DNA from: Aradus depressus
Taxonomy: Eukaryota; Arthropoda; Insecta; Hemiptera; Aradidae
Length of the DNA: 64,000 nucleotides
Direction: 5' to 3'
NCBI GenBank assembly: GCA_963662175.1
Contig: OY759224.1
Location: forward strand, 20,283,489 to 20,347,488
The stretch's first letter is position 1. Every line of letters begins with the position of its first letter. This document shows, piece after piece, positions 21,089 through 31,157 of the stretch. The notes beneath the pieces were generated by a model. It was not told where the DNA came from. It did not search any database and saw only the letters and a program-made list of their open reading frames with translations. A program made the position numbers and the translations under genes.

Positions 21089-21483
21089 TCATATATATAA
21101 AGCTGAAAATGTCTGTGCGTTGTACCGCTATAACTCACGAACGGCTTGATGGATTTGATTAATTTTTTTTTTAATTTGTTCGTTATCGTCTGTAGAAGGT
21201 TATAGGCGTATTAGTACCTCAATATCTGGTCCATCCCAGCATCCACCCACGCAATCTTTGTAACTCGAAAACCATTGCAACGATTAATGAGAAATCTTTT
21301 TGAATAAATTAGTTTTAGCTCCAAAGCTAGCGTTACTACAGTTGAAGGACTATAAGCCTTATTCCGTATGAATAATTGAAAATTATAACATCATGAATGT
21401 ACTGTCGAGGAACTGAATAGCCTCATAGGAGATATTGGGAGAAAAGTCAAAGTTCCCCGAGCAACGCCGGGTATTACTGCTAG
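21089..21483 (+). mobile_element. Non-autonomous Helitron, copy 3
   Basis: Shortest copy. It starts TCATATATATAAAGCTG after A, ends GAGCAACGCCGGGTATTACTGCTAG before T. No coding sequence. It inserted at the right edge of a Repeat X copy. Confidence 0.88.
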
Positions 21484-21694
21484 TAACTAATAAATGATGA
21501 TGTATTAGATGATGTGAATTCAAAACTCATAAAAACGACACTTATTAATTTTTAGCGGAATCGGCAGAAAAGAATACTTCTACGCTAGATGAATAAACCT
21601 AGGTAGAGAAAATTGTAGAATTCCAAAAGTCGATTAATTGATTTAAAACTGATATGTGTCATACTTAGTGTTTACATATAAACTTGTATCGATA

Positions 21695-22290
21695 TATTCA
21701 TTTTATGGGTATTGTATGTCTTGGCAAATTGGTTTAACAGATGGAAGCTGAGGCTAAACGCGAACAAGATGAACTCTAAGGTTTTCGCGCTCAGGCGCAT
21801 ACACCACGATACACTGGCACAGTTGAACATTAACCATGAAAACATCCCCAGGACACCAACACACCAGGCGGTGAGGTACCTAGGAGTGCTCCTAGACACT
21901 AAACTGACCTGAGGCCAACACATTAACACAAAATTGACACATGCCTATACCAGACTCTCCTCACTCTACCCACTTCTCAACAAGAACACTACACTCCGAC
22001 ATGAATGTGCCACACTACTCTACACCACACTCATACGGCCACTCATCACATACGTCCGGTTTGGCTCGGCATAAGCCAGACCAACATTAAAAAACTGGTC
22101 AGGTTCGAAAACAAAGTTCTTGCCGTAAACACGCCTTGCTGGTACGGAATTCTCAGATATGCAGGGAGATGGGTATTCCCGACGTTCGAGACTTCATGTT
22201 GGAGGTAGCGACGAGGTTCTGGAGCCTCTACCATTGACATTGCCACACCGTCATCTGAAGCCCCGGGTTGTTCACACATTATCCCCTGAC
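21695..22290 (+). pseudogene. Jockey-like reverse transcriptase remnant
   Basis: Conceptual translation gives WFNRWKLRLNANKMNSKVFA, VRYLGVLLDTKLT, then in shifted frames HAYTRLSSLYPLL, TTLRHECATLLYTTLIRPLI and NIKKLVRFENKVL. This is the post-catalytic part of Jockey-clade ORF2 (W...W.L..N..K, YLGV.LD..L). Stops and frameshifts break it; the polymerase active site lies outside the remnant. Confidence 0.75.
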
Positions 22291-22309
22291 TACCGTCTTT
22301 ATTATTATT

Positions 22310-22400
22310 ATTTTTTTTTAATTCGTATTGCGGTGAAAAACATACAATTTCTGACAAATTGCATAACTTTCTCTATACTTTGTGCAACTGGAGAAGTAAT
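22310..22400 (-). repeat. Repeat X fragment, minus strand
   Basis: Minus-strand ATTACTTCTCCAGTTGC...GAAAGTTATGCAATTTGTCAGAAATTG, the 5' hairpin part of Repeat X. Confidence 0.55.
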
Positions 22401-22969
22401 ATAAATGAAACTTGAAATGACCCAGGACCTTCCGTCTTGCAGTCCATCATACCCTGGCGCCTGTGTGCGATGTACACACTGCAGAAAGGGTCGCGACCCT
22501 GGCTGCAGCTATCTAGGTTAATGGTCGATGGGGATGGAGGACAGTAGTAGGTCGTGAAGTAGTTATAGCCCTTCTAGGGTCATTACAAAGGGTAGTTTTG
22601 AAAGGGTAGTTTTGAGGTTATGTCTAGAACCGGTTGCTTAGTCAGCCGTCTTCCTTACACCACTTTTCTACTGGACACTATTGTCAACAAATTGTTGTCT
22701 GTTGTCAACAAATTGTTGTCTATTGTCAACAAAAAAAAGTCAATGACTCACTAGCAATTTACTTCCCCAACAAAAAATAATCAATTATCATTGCAGAGTT
22801 AATTATGAGAATGTAGTGCTGTCACTCCACATCACTCTTGGCATTTAACAAACATAGTCCTACTTTTTTTATTTTTTCGTCATTAAAACTGTGATGTAAA
22901 AATTTACATCACATTAAGATTATTAATAAATTATAAAATCAATTATAATTTACATAAAAAACAGCTGTT
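22401..22969. other. Unannotated stretch
   Basis: Contains a short tandem of TGTTGTCAACAAATTG around 22,680-22,735. No gene seen. Confidence 0.5.
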
Positions 22970-23435
22970 AGGAGTGAAGTAACTTAAATAGTGAATAAAT
23001 ATACAAAGGTGCACTAGTCGCATTTTGTTTTTAAAAAAATGTGAATAACCAATGAATGGAGAACAAAAGACGATCAGCTGTTTTTAAATAGTGTGAGACA
23101 GTCTAAGTTGTATTGTGGAAGTGGAAAGTCTAGAGAGAGAAGTGTTTTTAGAGTTAAGGTGTAGTGAACCAGTCTGAGTGAGAGAAGATGTAGAGGAGAT
23201 GTAGGAGTGAAGTAACTTAAATAGTGAATAAATATACAAAGGTGCACTAGTCGCATTTTGTTTTTAAAAAAATGTGAATAACCAATGAATGGAGAACAAA
23301 AGACGATCAGCTGTTTTTAAATAGTGTGAGACAGTCTAAGTTGTATTGTGGAAGTGGAAAGTCTAGAGAGAGAAGTGTTTTTAGAGTTAAGGTGTAGTGA
23401 ACCAGTCTGAGTGAGAGAAGATGTAGAGGAGATGT
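22970..23435. repeat. Exact 233-bp tandem duplication
   Basis: 22,970-23,202 and 23,203-23,435 appear identical. A third unit starts (AGGAGTGAA at 23,436) and then diverges. No coding sequence is evident in the unit. Confidence 0.93.
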
Positions 23436-23981
23436 AGGAGTGAAAATAACAGTGAAGTACATGCGCAAAGGTACTTTTATATATTTATATGGTTATATCC
23501 ACAACATATCATTGAATTAAAGAATGACCACAATATTTAAAAAGAAAAGAGACTAAAGTAAATGTAGACATTAGTTTGTAGGTTTAGATAAACAAACCCA
23601 ATATTTGTTCTCTTATTCTATGCTATTCATTTCCCTCTGAACCCAGTAAGACAATTTATACCTTCAGATTAGATTTAACATTTTTTCAAATTTATTAAAA
23701 CAATATGGCATCTCATTATTTTTATAAGAAAATCAAATAAAATAATTAATAATGGAAATTTTTTTAAATACGTGCACTTTCTTCAAAATTGCACATCTTG
23801 AACTTTCAATATTTTTTAGGGCTCTTTTCTGAAACTACTGTAGAAATCAAAATTTAGTGGAAGACCAGCTATAATTTTTATAGGAAATGTGGTAATAATT
23901 ATTATTTAATTATTTATTTAATTTTATTATTTCCATTATTTTTATTTTTAACAATATTTGATTTATGAATCTTCTTACTAA
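23436..23981. other. AT-rich stretch, no gene seen
   Basis: No recognised element or open frame. Confidence 0.5.
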
Positions 23982-24388
23982 AGCGGCCCCTACACGGTCC
24001 ATCATGAATGACAGTCTGACTGAAAAATCAAGCTGTCATTCCTGACTTCAGTCATGAAGCCCCTACACGTATCAATCAAACTGACAGTCTGATTGAAGTA
24101 ATTTTAGCTCAGTTGACATTGAAACACCAGAAAGTACGGATTTAACATAATGTCTCTAAGTAAAATTGGTAAAGACAGCATGACTGCTTTAACAAGACTG
24201 AAGAAAATAATGATTGAATAACTACACCACCATTCAGACTGTCAGTCTCCCCTCCACTTCTCGTGATTGAAGCTCGGATTTCAAAATATTTGGAAATCCG
24301 TCAATCCATTCGTCATGACGTTATACCTTCAATCAGAATGTCAATCTTCGCTCTGAATGTCATTCCGATTGACCGTGTAGGGGTCCCT
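23982..24388. mobile_element. PIF/Harbinger-type MITE
   Basis: The left terminus AGCGGCCCCTACACGGTC and, inverted at the right, AGGGACCCCTACACGGTC, are each bordered by TAA (23,979-23,981 and 24,389-24,391). A 3-bp TAA duplication with G/C-rich CCCCTACACGG termini fits PIF/Harbinger. Subterminal copies of GCCCCTACACG and ACTGACAGTCTGA lie inside. No transposase. Confidence 0.78.
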
Positions 24389-24689
24389 TAAATGTGCAAT
24401 TTTGGTATTTATCTCAAAAACCGGAAGACCTGCGAAAAATCGTATTTCTTATAAAATATGTTTCTCAGTTTTCTTGGTCATAAAATAAGCGGTAACTTTT
24501 AAAACGTACTTACACCCTGGAGTAAAGTGGTCTAAATTTTCGACCGATTTTGGCCAAAATCTAATCAGATCTAAGTTAGCGCATGAGACTCTTTCATTTT
24601 AAATTCGAAGTTCATAGCTACCATCGTTTTTGCGGAAGAGAGTTCACAACTTTCGAAACACATACACACATCGTTGAAACCTCGATCTC

Positions 24690-24960
24690 GAATTTAATAG
24701 TCTGACCTCTCGCCAATTTTAGTCATTGTTTGCAAGCCGGGTTTCCAGGTTGACCTCATCATCATACAGTCTGGTAAAATAATTATAAGAACAACATACC
24801 TCAAAACGTTTTAATAAAAAAGATTTAAAAAATCACATACTCATATCTTACTCAGATGGGGAACAGAATAACATTGTTTTTGAGTAGATTTATATACGTT
24901 TATTTAAATTGTTTACACCTTATTTATAAAAATGTTTGAATTATGTTGTTTAGCTCGGGG
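24690..24960 (-). repeat. Single family-d arm, minus strand
   Basis: On the minus strand it reads CCAGACTGTATGATGATGAGG, GGAAACCCGGCTTGCAAACA and GAGAGGTCAGACTATT, matching the outward part of the 7.8-8.2 kb arms. The inner part also matches their centre. Confidence 0.55.
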
Positions 24961-25009
24961 ATCAAGGGGTTACTGAGGGACTGGGATTGGCTATCGGCGG
25001 AACTATTAA

Positions 25010-25865
25010 CTATTACGCCGATCGTCCCCAGCCCATCTTACATTGTCTGTTTCTGCTCCCGCCAGGAGCCGACAAATCGGCAGAACAGGTAGTCTGTTTC
25101 CTTCACCATCTGCCGTAGATCCAGTCCCAAATACGATCTGTCCCATTAGTCAACTCCACCCTTGGTCGTACAGCGGACATTGAAGGTCCACACGTTCTGC
25201 AGTCTCGATACCGCCACTCGAACAGTTCGGGGTGTTCTTCCTGTGAAAGAAGAACAGTTTGAAGTTAAAATCACCATGATCTGATAATATTTGAGACGTC
25301 CAGTGATTAGGCTCTACCCATGTTGAGTCGAGGCGTACCCGGATGTCTGGGAAGTATGAGTACTTCGATCGGGCCTCCGAGCATCGTGACCAATGTTGTT
25401 GCCATTTTTCCACAATCAAATTTTGGACGATGTCCTTGCAGCGCACAGGTCTGGACTGTCCGCGCATCTCTTCCTCCAGGGCTCATCAATATCTGCTCCT
25501 AAAGGCATGTTGCGTCTACAGAAATACGAAGCGACAGCCCCATCCAAGATCAAGTCCATGCTCCCGCTAGTATCTTTAGCGCAGCCGTAGAGACAGTTCG
25601 ATAGGCCCTTGTAACTCTTAAAAGGCCTGCTCTCTGGGCTTGCATCAGAATCGTACGCTGCCATTCGTGGGACGATGCCAGCAACCTGCAGCCGCGTATT
25701 TTGCTATAGCCACGAATACCCCTATGTAGATGGTCCTACACGCGGAATAGTCGATGCCTCACGTCAAGCGGGCTAGGCGGCTCAGGGCGTTGAAAGTAGA
25801 TATCGTATTTTCTTTAATGGCAACAACGTGGGGCGTCACTTTCAGGCTCAAATATTTAAACAATA
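25010..25865 (-). pseudogene. R1-clade ORF2 C-terminal remnant
   Basis: Minus-strand translations in several frames align with the C-terminal quarter of the full-length element at 40.1 kb: LILDGAVASYFCRR, VEKWQQHWSRC, YSYFPDIRVRLDSTWVEPNH, WTSQILSDHGDFNFKLFFF and the Cys/His motif, here altered (NCSSGGIETAERVDLQC). The His of that motif is Arg. It is closer to the remnant at 61,790 than to the intact copy, so a second subfamily existed. Confidence 0.85.
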
Positions 25866-25929
25866 TTTTGCAACCTGTGAAATAATCACTCCTCACTACA
25901 TCAGCCATCTTTATATTAAAAATATTTTC

Positions 25930-26150
25930 CTAACAAGAAGAAAAGGCGTTGAGCCCTTGAAATTTAATGGAAGCCCTTAACCCACTGTATGACTTCAAAT
26001 AGGGCAATTTAATATAGGCTCCTGTTTAACATTAAACGAGGCAGTACAATACAGGGCAAAGTTGTTTCCTCTTAAAGGTAAAAACCAGGATTCTCATTTT
26101 ATCGGTGAGGAATGGGGGAAAATTACCCTCTCAAAGGTAAAAATATTTTT
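25930..26150 (+). repeat. Dispersed Repeat Y
   Basis: Blocks GTTGAGCCCTTGAAATTTAA, GACTTCAAATAGGG, ATTCTCATTTTATCGGTGAG and GGGGGAAAATTACCCTCTCAAAGGT recur inverted at 53,845-54,060. Unknown class. Confidence 0.7.
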
Positions 26151-26525
26151 AGAAAAAAAAAAAAAAAGGCTCAGAGGTTGGTTTTTAGGATGAGGGGGAG
26201 GTTTCAGTTTATTGGTCAATTTCCCCTCGTTTTGATGAAGCAGCCCTTTAGAGCCAACCGTCAGACCTCCACAAAAATTGAAGCTAAAAGCAAATGCTTG
26301 AAGAGAACCACTGTTTTTTTTTCTTTATTTTTTTTTATTTACTTTCTTCATATTTTTTTTTTCTTTATATTTAGGTAGGAACTGTGGAAGGATTGTGAGA
26401 GAAGAAAATATTAGGAAAGACTCAAATGTTAAGTAGAACGGAGTCCATTTTGTTCTTCCTACAATGGACTCAGCATTCGTGAATAACTCGGGAGGAGCTA
26501 CAGAACCCCCAATGTATAAAGTGAG

Positions 26526-26565
<40 letters not shown>

Positions 26566-26568
26566 CTC

Positions 26569-26631
<63 letters not shown>

Positions 26632-26697
26632 CTCACTTTATATATATATTAGAAAATATATATAGACGAATATAATATTTACAAGAGTGTGTATATG
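26151..26697. other. Low-complexity stretch with TA microsatellites
   Basis: T-rich at 26,310-26,370, TA arrays at 26,525-26,565 and 26,570-26,630 separated by AGCTCACTTTATA. No gene seen. Confidence 0.7.
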
Positions 26698-27037
26698 CAG
26701 TCGACTACTCGATAATTTGACACTCGATAATTTGAATCTATCGATAATTTGAAGTTTTGTCCAGGTCCCTTGAAAAACACTCGATAAATTGAAAAAAAGT
26801 AATGTACATTTGGTCCCCTCGGTAATTTGAAGTTGTAGCAATGGCATCTTACTCGCCAACACTCTATAATTTGAAGTGAGGGCTCTCCAACTCTCTATAA
26901 TGTGACGTCCCCACTTCTGATGTCATTTGATCATGCACCTGTCCTTTGTTTACATACCCTGGTCTAGATTAATTGAGTTGGCAGTTTTCTTTCTTTAGTT
27001 AAATTTAAACAGCGTTTTTCTAATTTTTAAAATCTAA

Positions 27038-27112
27038 ATGAGCTCCAGAAAGAATAAATGTCTTTCAATTAGTGAGAAACTGCGGGTTATAGAAGCTGCG
27101 AAAAGCCATTGA
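27038..27112 (+). pseudogene. Tigger transposase N-terminus
   Basis: ATG at 27,038 opens MSSRKNKCLSISEKLRVIEA then AKSH and a stop, matching the start of the CENP-B/pogo helix-turn-helix. The frame is cut by the internal deletion joining it to the C-terminal part. Confidence 0.7.
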
Positions 27113-27365
27113 CGACGACATCGGTCTCCACGGTGCCCTAACTGATGCTGAACTGTTGGCCTGTCAGGGTGAGGACGAGGAAGAAATTGAAGAAGAGGAA
27201 TCGCCAAATCTGGTCACATTGAGCAAGGCAAGGTCTTCTCTTAACACTCTACGCTCTTACGCCGTCAGGACAGAAACGAATGATGATTTTTTCTCAGCTC
27301 TCTTTACTATAGAAAACTCCCTGGACAATGCAAGATTATGTATGTATGTACATGTATGTACTTAA
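27111..27365 (+). pseudogene. Tigger transposase C-terminus
   Basis: A different frame from the N-terminal piece: an acidic run (GEDEEEIEEEE) and then SSLNTLRSYAVRTETNDDFF...LFTIENSLD, resembling the tail of Tigger transposases. No in-frame ATG; it is a relic downstream of the deletion point. Confidence 0.6.
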
Positions 27366-27545
27366 TTATGTATGTACATATTTTGAAACTTTTTAAATAA
27401 ATATCACTTATGTATGAACGTACATACATACTTTTAATCACACTTGTTTATTTGAATTTTTTTCTAACTCCGTCTTGGTTATTTGAACTCTTATTATTTT
27501 GAACTTTTCCTCTGGTCCCTAGAGTTTCAAATTATCGAGAGTCAA

Positions 27546-27614
<69 letters not shown>

Positions 27615-27618
<4 letters not shown>

Positions 27619-28953
27619 AGCATGTCTACCCTATAGATAATGCTCAGAACTGGCGATGTCTATGAGAGGATCGCGATCGCTAGGAGCAAAGTATGGGTTG
27701 TGTGGTGTTGAATAAACGAGAATTGCATTTGGAAGAGAATGCTCGGAACCAATGATGCCTGCGAGAGAATCGCGATCGCTGGGAGCGAAAATAAAGAATA
27801 ATAGAGACACAATGGAAAGGAAGCCAAGATAATTGTCTACATCCGGTGTATAAGGAATAAGCAGTAAAGGTTTTTTTTCTTACTCCAGGTTTTCACACAA
27901 CTAGAGGCAGATGTTAATTGGTAATATGCGATTGGCTTGAAATAAAATGGGCGGAGTCCGACGACCAATCAAGTCTCGAGAACTGTCCCCTACCACGGTC
28001 GGATATCGGAAGCCACTCCCCGTTTTACTCATTCTTCGTTCATGTCTTGGGTGATCCCCACGTATCTTTTCTATAAGTAATATCAGTTAGAATATGTGAA
28101 ATTAACATTCTTCGCTCATGTCTTGGCTGGTCACCACGTTCTTTTTATATTGTACAGTTGAGTTTAAATATGTGAATTGAGTTTTCTTCGTTCATGTCTT
28201 GGGTGATCACCACGTATCTTTTCTATAAGTAATATCAGTTAGAATATGTGAAATTAACATTCTTTGCTCATGTCTTGGTGTATCACCACGTATCTTTTCT
28301 ATAAGTAAAGTTTAGTTTGAATATGTGAAATTACTAACAGTCTTCGTTCATGTCTTGGGTGATCACCACGTATCTTTTCTATAAGTAATATCAGTTTGAA
28401 TATGTGAATTAGTCGTAGAGACACACTTTGATTTTGGACGGTGCAAAGTCAGTGGGGGTGTAACTTCTGGTGTGCCCTCGAAACTACGCAGATCTTCAGG
28501 GACTATGTGAATAGACGATTTCTACGGGAGGTCCAGAAAGGGTGATCACGCCGTCATTCGCCATGGATATCGTATCGAGGTACCTCGTAATTAAGTTATA
28601 ATTCAGTCCTTCAGACACACGGCCAAATTATACATATATTCAATTGTTGTTTTGTAAATATGTTCTCATTAAAATAAATATGTTAAAGTTATAGGTTTGA
28701 TTCATTTCATTCCCCCCCACTCATGCTTCTTCTGGTTGACAACAGTAATTAATTATTGTTAATTACTGATGTCAACTAACCGTTAGGATCTTGTAACCGT
28801 TCTTCCCGTGGGAGTGCTTTCAGCTATTCAGGCATTGTTTAATTAAAGTCGCGATTTAAATAATTTTCAAATTTAATAATTTTTCGATCTCAATTTTATT
28901 TATTTTATTAATTACGTGATTTGCACTCACACAGGGAGGGAAATGGGTTATAA
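27615..28953 (+). repeat. 5' LTR
   Basis: Starts TTGTAGCATGTC and ends GGGTTATAA. It contains two copies of a 45-bp module with the palindrome GCGATCGC (around 27,640 and 27,750) and five copies of a roughly 75-80 bp module, TTC(G/T)(T/C)TCATGTCTTGG..GATCACCACGT, at about 28,028-28,390. It presumably holds the promoter and polyadenylation site. Confidence 0.95.
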
Positions 28954-28954
28954 T

Positions 28955-28972
28955 TGGCGCCCGAACAGGGAC
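28955..28972 (+). promoter_or_regulatory. Primer binding site, tRNA-Lys type
   Basis: TGGCGCCCGAACAGGGAC lies one base after the LTR. It is the 18-nt sequence complementary to the 3' end of tRNA-Lys(UUU), the same primer site used by lentiviruses. The match is exact, so minus-strand priming by this tRNA is a firm inference. Confidence 0.96.
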
Positions 28973-29384
28973 TTGATTTGTTTATTAATTATGCCAATTA
29001 GTATAATTAATGAACCCCACTAATCGGTCCCTTATTAATTAATTAATTTTTTTAATTAAAAAATTTTTTTTTTTGCTTTTTAACGTAGATTCCAGCCTAT
29101 TAGGCCACAATGTTATATTTTCACTTAAAGTCGGTATTTAGAATCAAAACTGAAGAAGGATGGGTGAGGGTAGGGACAATGAATGACATCATTTATTGAA
29201 ATAATTTTTTTTTTTTTTTTTGTTTTTGATTTTTTTTTTTATGTAGATTTAGTAGGCATTTATTTTACATATTATAACTATTGTTGTATTGTGATGCCAT
29301 CTGACAGGTCACCATAGAAATTAGGTTAGCACCAGACCTCCCGTATAATTCATTTAATTGTTTTGATATATATTTCTTATCAGA
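28973..29384 (+). other. 5' leader of the LTR element
   Basis: AT-rich, T-runs at 29,060-29,075 and 29,205-29,240, no open frame of note. May contain packaging signals, none recognisable. Confidence 0.7.
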
Positions 29385-31001
29385 ATGGAAGGGAAAGGGA
29401 AGTCGGACTTAGAGCCGATACAGACACGGTCTAGGAAAACTATCCGTACGCCCCCGGAGTCCCCGGTAGAAAATCCTAAATTTGACCTAGAGGCGATGTT
29501 TAAGGCCATGCAGGAACAGATGGGAAACTTGGGAAAGGATTTAAAAGCGGACATGCAGGAACAGATAGGACAGCAGGGAAAGGCCATGCAGGAACAGATT
29601 TCGGGACTAGGACAACAGGGAAAGGCCATGCAGGAACAGATAGGACAGCAGACTTCGGAGATAAAGGAACAAATTTCGGCAATGGCAAATAATATCGAAT
29701 CCATTAATCGCGATATGGGCACTCTACGATCTGAGTCCGGAGAATTGAGAACTAGACAGGATAATTTAGAAGGGAAATATGACAAACATGTTTCTGAAGT
29801 TAGGGACATGGTAGATGTCTGTCATCATGAAATGACAGGTAGGATCATGTCAGAAACACAACGTTTAGATAAGGAGGTCGAGGAAATAAATTCGAACCAA
29901 AATCTTTTTCGTACCGATTGTGAGAAGAGATTCGCCAATATCTCGAAGAGAATAGATACTGTTTCGGGTCAAAATCAGGTCTCAACCCCAAAACATAATG
30001 ACCAAGTGACGTTCCCCATCCCTGAAGAACATAAGGATTGGTATACAGGTCAGACCTTTGCTCGCGAACAACCTAGTAACGTCACTTTCCAAAATACGTA
30101 TATAAAAAATTACGAACGTAACAAGGTAACGTTCCGTAACAATGTGTTGGATTTACCCAACCATTTCATATCAAATTTAGAAATTGCATATAGTCACATT
30201 GGAGAATTTTATAATCTGAACGAATTTATAAAGTCACATTTAAAGGGCGAGGGTCTGGATTGGTTCCTTGTAAAGTCAGGAAGTATCCGCTCTTTTGATG
30301 AATTCGTCAATGCGTTCAAAGATAGGTTCTGCGGGGAGAAATATGACGTTATAGTCCGTAGGGAACTTGATACCCAAGGCTATGCCGATCATATGGATAA
30401 AACACCCAGCGAACATTTTTCAAAATTAGTGTCACGACTCCAGGATAGTACATATAAAATTCCGGAAGGCTACGTATGTGAACTATTAAGCAAACATTAT
30501 GGAGAGACGGTCGAAAATTCAGTTAGGATCCAGGGAATAATCTCTATTGAGAGACTACATGAGCAAATAATTAGGATAGGTACTAACATAATTAGACGTG
30601 ATTGTAAATTAAAGGATAGTTCTTGGAAAGGCGGGGAAAGACAGTACCGACCAGATAGTCTTCCGAAAAACAATAACTTTCCCAAACAAGACCTACCTCG
30701 TTACAATTCTGGGAATGCACGGGGAACCTCTCACTACAATCAAGAGAGAGGGAATCAATTTAGCCGAGGCCCTTCCCGCGAGTCAAATCCAAATTACGAT
30801 CGGCCACGTAATTACTATGACTCAAATCAGAATTATAATCGACCACCTAATTATAGGGATAACCAGTCGAAACCTAATGTAAGAAACATGGAGGTAGTGA
30901 CAGACAACAATGTCAATACAGACATGAAAGAAATAAAGCAATCCCTTGGAGAGTTGGCTAACAACCTGAAACCAATTGTTGACCACTTGATAAAAAACTA
31001 A
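29385..31001 (+). CDS. gag: Gag polyprotein, intact
   Basis: 538 residues. The ATG has A at -3 and G at +4, a good initiation context. Residues about 35-190 are predicted coiled coil with tandem copies of an AMQEQI.. unit, repeated at DNA level (29,500-29,660). Residues about 235-395 look like a retrotransposon capsid fold (SNLEIAYSHIGEFYNL, GEGLDWFLVKSG, SFDEFVNAFKDRFCG). Residues about 410-505 are Arg/Asn/Tyr-rich, probably RNA-binding; there is no CCHC zinc knuckle. No internal stop. The protein ends LIKN exactly at the frameshift site. It would form cytoplasmic capsid-like particles that package element RNA. Confidence 0.92.
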   Translation: MEGKGKSDLEPIQTRSRKTIRTPPESPVENPKFDLEAMFKAMQEQMGNLGKDLKADMQEQIGQQGKAMQEQISGLGQQGKAMQEQIGQQTSEIKEQISAMANNIESINRDMGTLRSESGELRTRQDNLEGKYDKHVSEVRDMVDVCHHEMTGRIMSETQRLDKEVEEINSNQNLFRTDCEKRFANISKRIDTVSGQNQVSTPKHNDQVTFPIPEEHKDWYTGQTFAREQPSNVTFQNTYIKNYERNKVTFRNNVLDLPNHFISNLEIAYSHIGEFYNLNEFIKSHLKGEGLDWFLVKSGSIRSFDEFVNAFKDRFCGEKYDVIVRRELDTQGYADHMDKTPSEHFSKLVSRLQDSTYKIPEGYVCELLSKHYGETVENSVRIQGIISIERLHEQIIRIGTNIIRRDCKLKDSSWKGGERQYRPDSLPKNNNFPKQDLPRYNSGNARGTSHYNQERGNQFSRGPSRESNPNYDRPRNYYDSNQNYNRPPNYRDNQSKPNVRNMEVVTDNNVNTDMKEIKQSLGELANNLKPIVDHLIKN

Positions 31002-31157
31002 GTAGCAGGAGTGGGATGAACAAACTTAAAACTATGGGGGGAGGTAAATTTAAATTCAAGGGGGACATACGCAGTTTGCTTGGTACAGAAATGATGACGA
31101 GATTGACAGGGGACATTGACCTACATACTAACGTTGACAATAGATGTCCCACTCCTG
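30992..31157 (+). promoter_or_regulatory. -1 ribosomal frameshift signal
   Basis: The slippery heptamer A AAA AAC (30,992-30,998) is in the right phase with gag and is followed directly by the gag stop TAA. After a 7-nt spacer (TAAGTAG), CAGGAGTGGGA (31,006-31,016) is the exact reverse complement of TCCCACTCCTG (31,147-31,157), an 11-bp stem extendable by G-U pairs on both sides. Slipping back one base gives a frame with no stop until the pol ORF. The layout matches known -1 sites such as the MMTV gag-pro A AAA AAC; the 130-nt loop between the strands is unusually long. Confidence 0.85.

Larger units (their letters stand above)
26698..27548 (+). mobile_element. Tigger (pogo) element, internally deleted
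   Basis: The left terminus CAGTCGACTACTCGATAATTT and inverted right terminus CAGTTGACTCTCGATAATTT are typical of Tigger. TA follows the right end. Inside are only the first and last parts of a transposase frame, so the DDE catalytic region has been lost and the copy is non-autonomous. It lies between two TA microsatellites. Confidence 0.85.

Noticed and set aside
21712..22404. Separate small genes in the Jockey-like region
   Set aside because: Pieces of one broken reverse transcriptase in several frames.
29354..29809. 151-codon minus-strand frame opposite gag
   Set aside because: Shadow of the gag repeat region; Cys/Ser-rich repeats mirror the MQEQ repeats.
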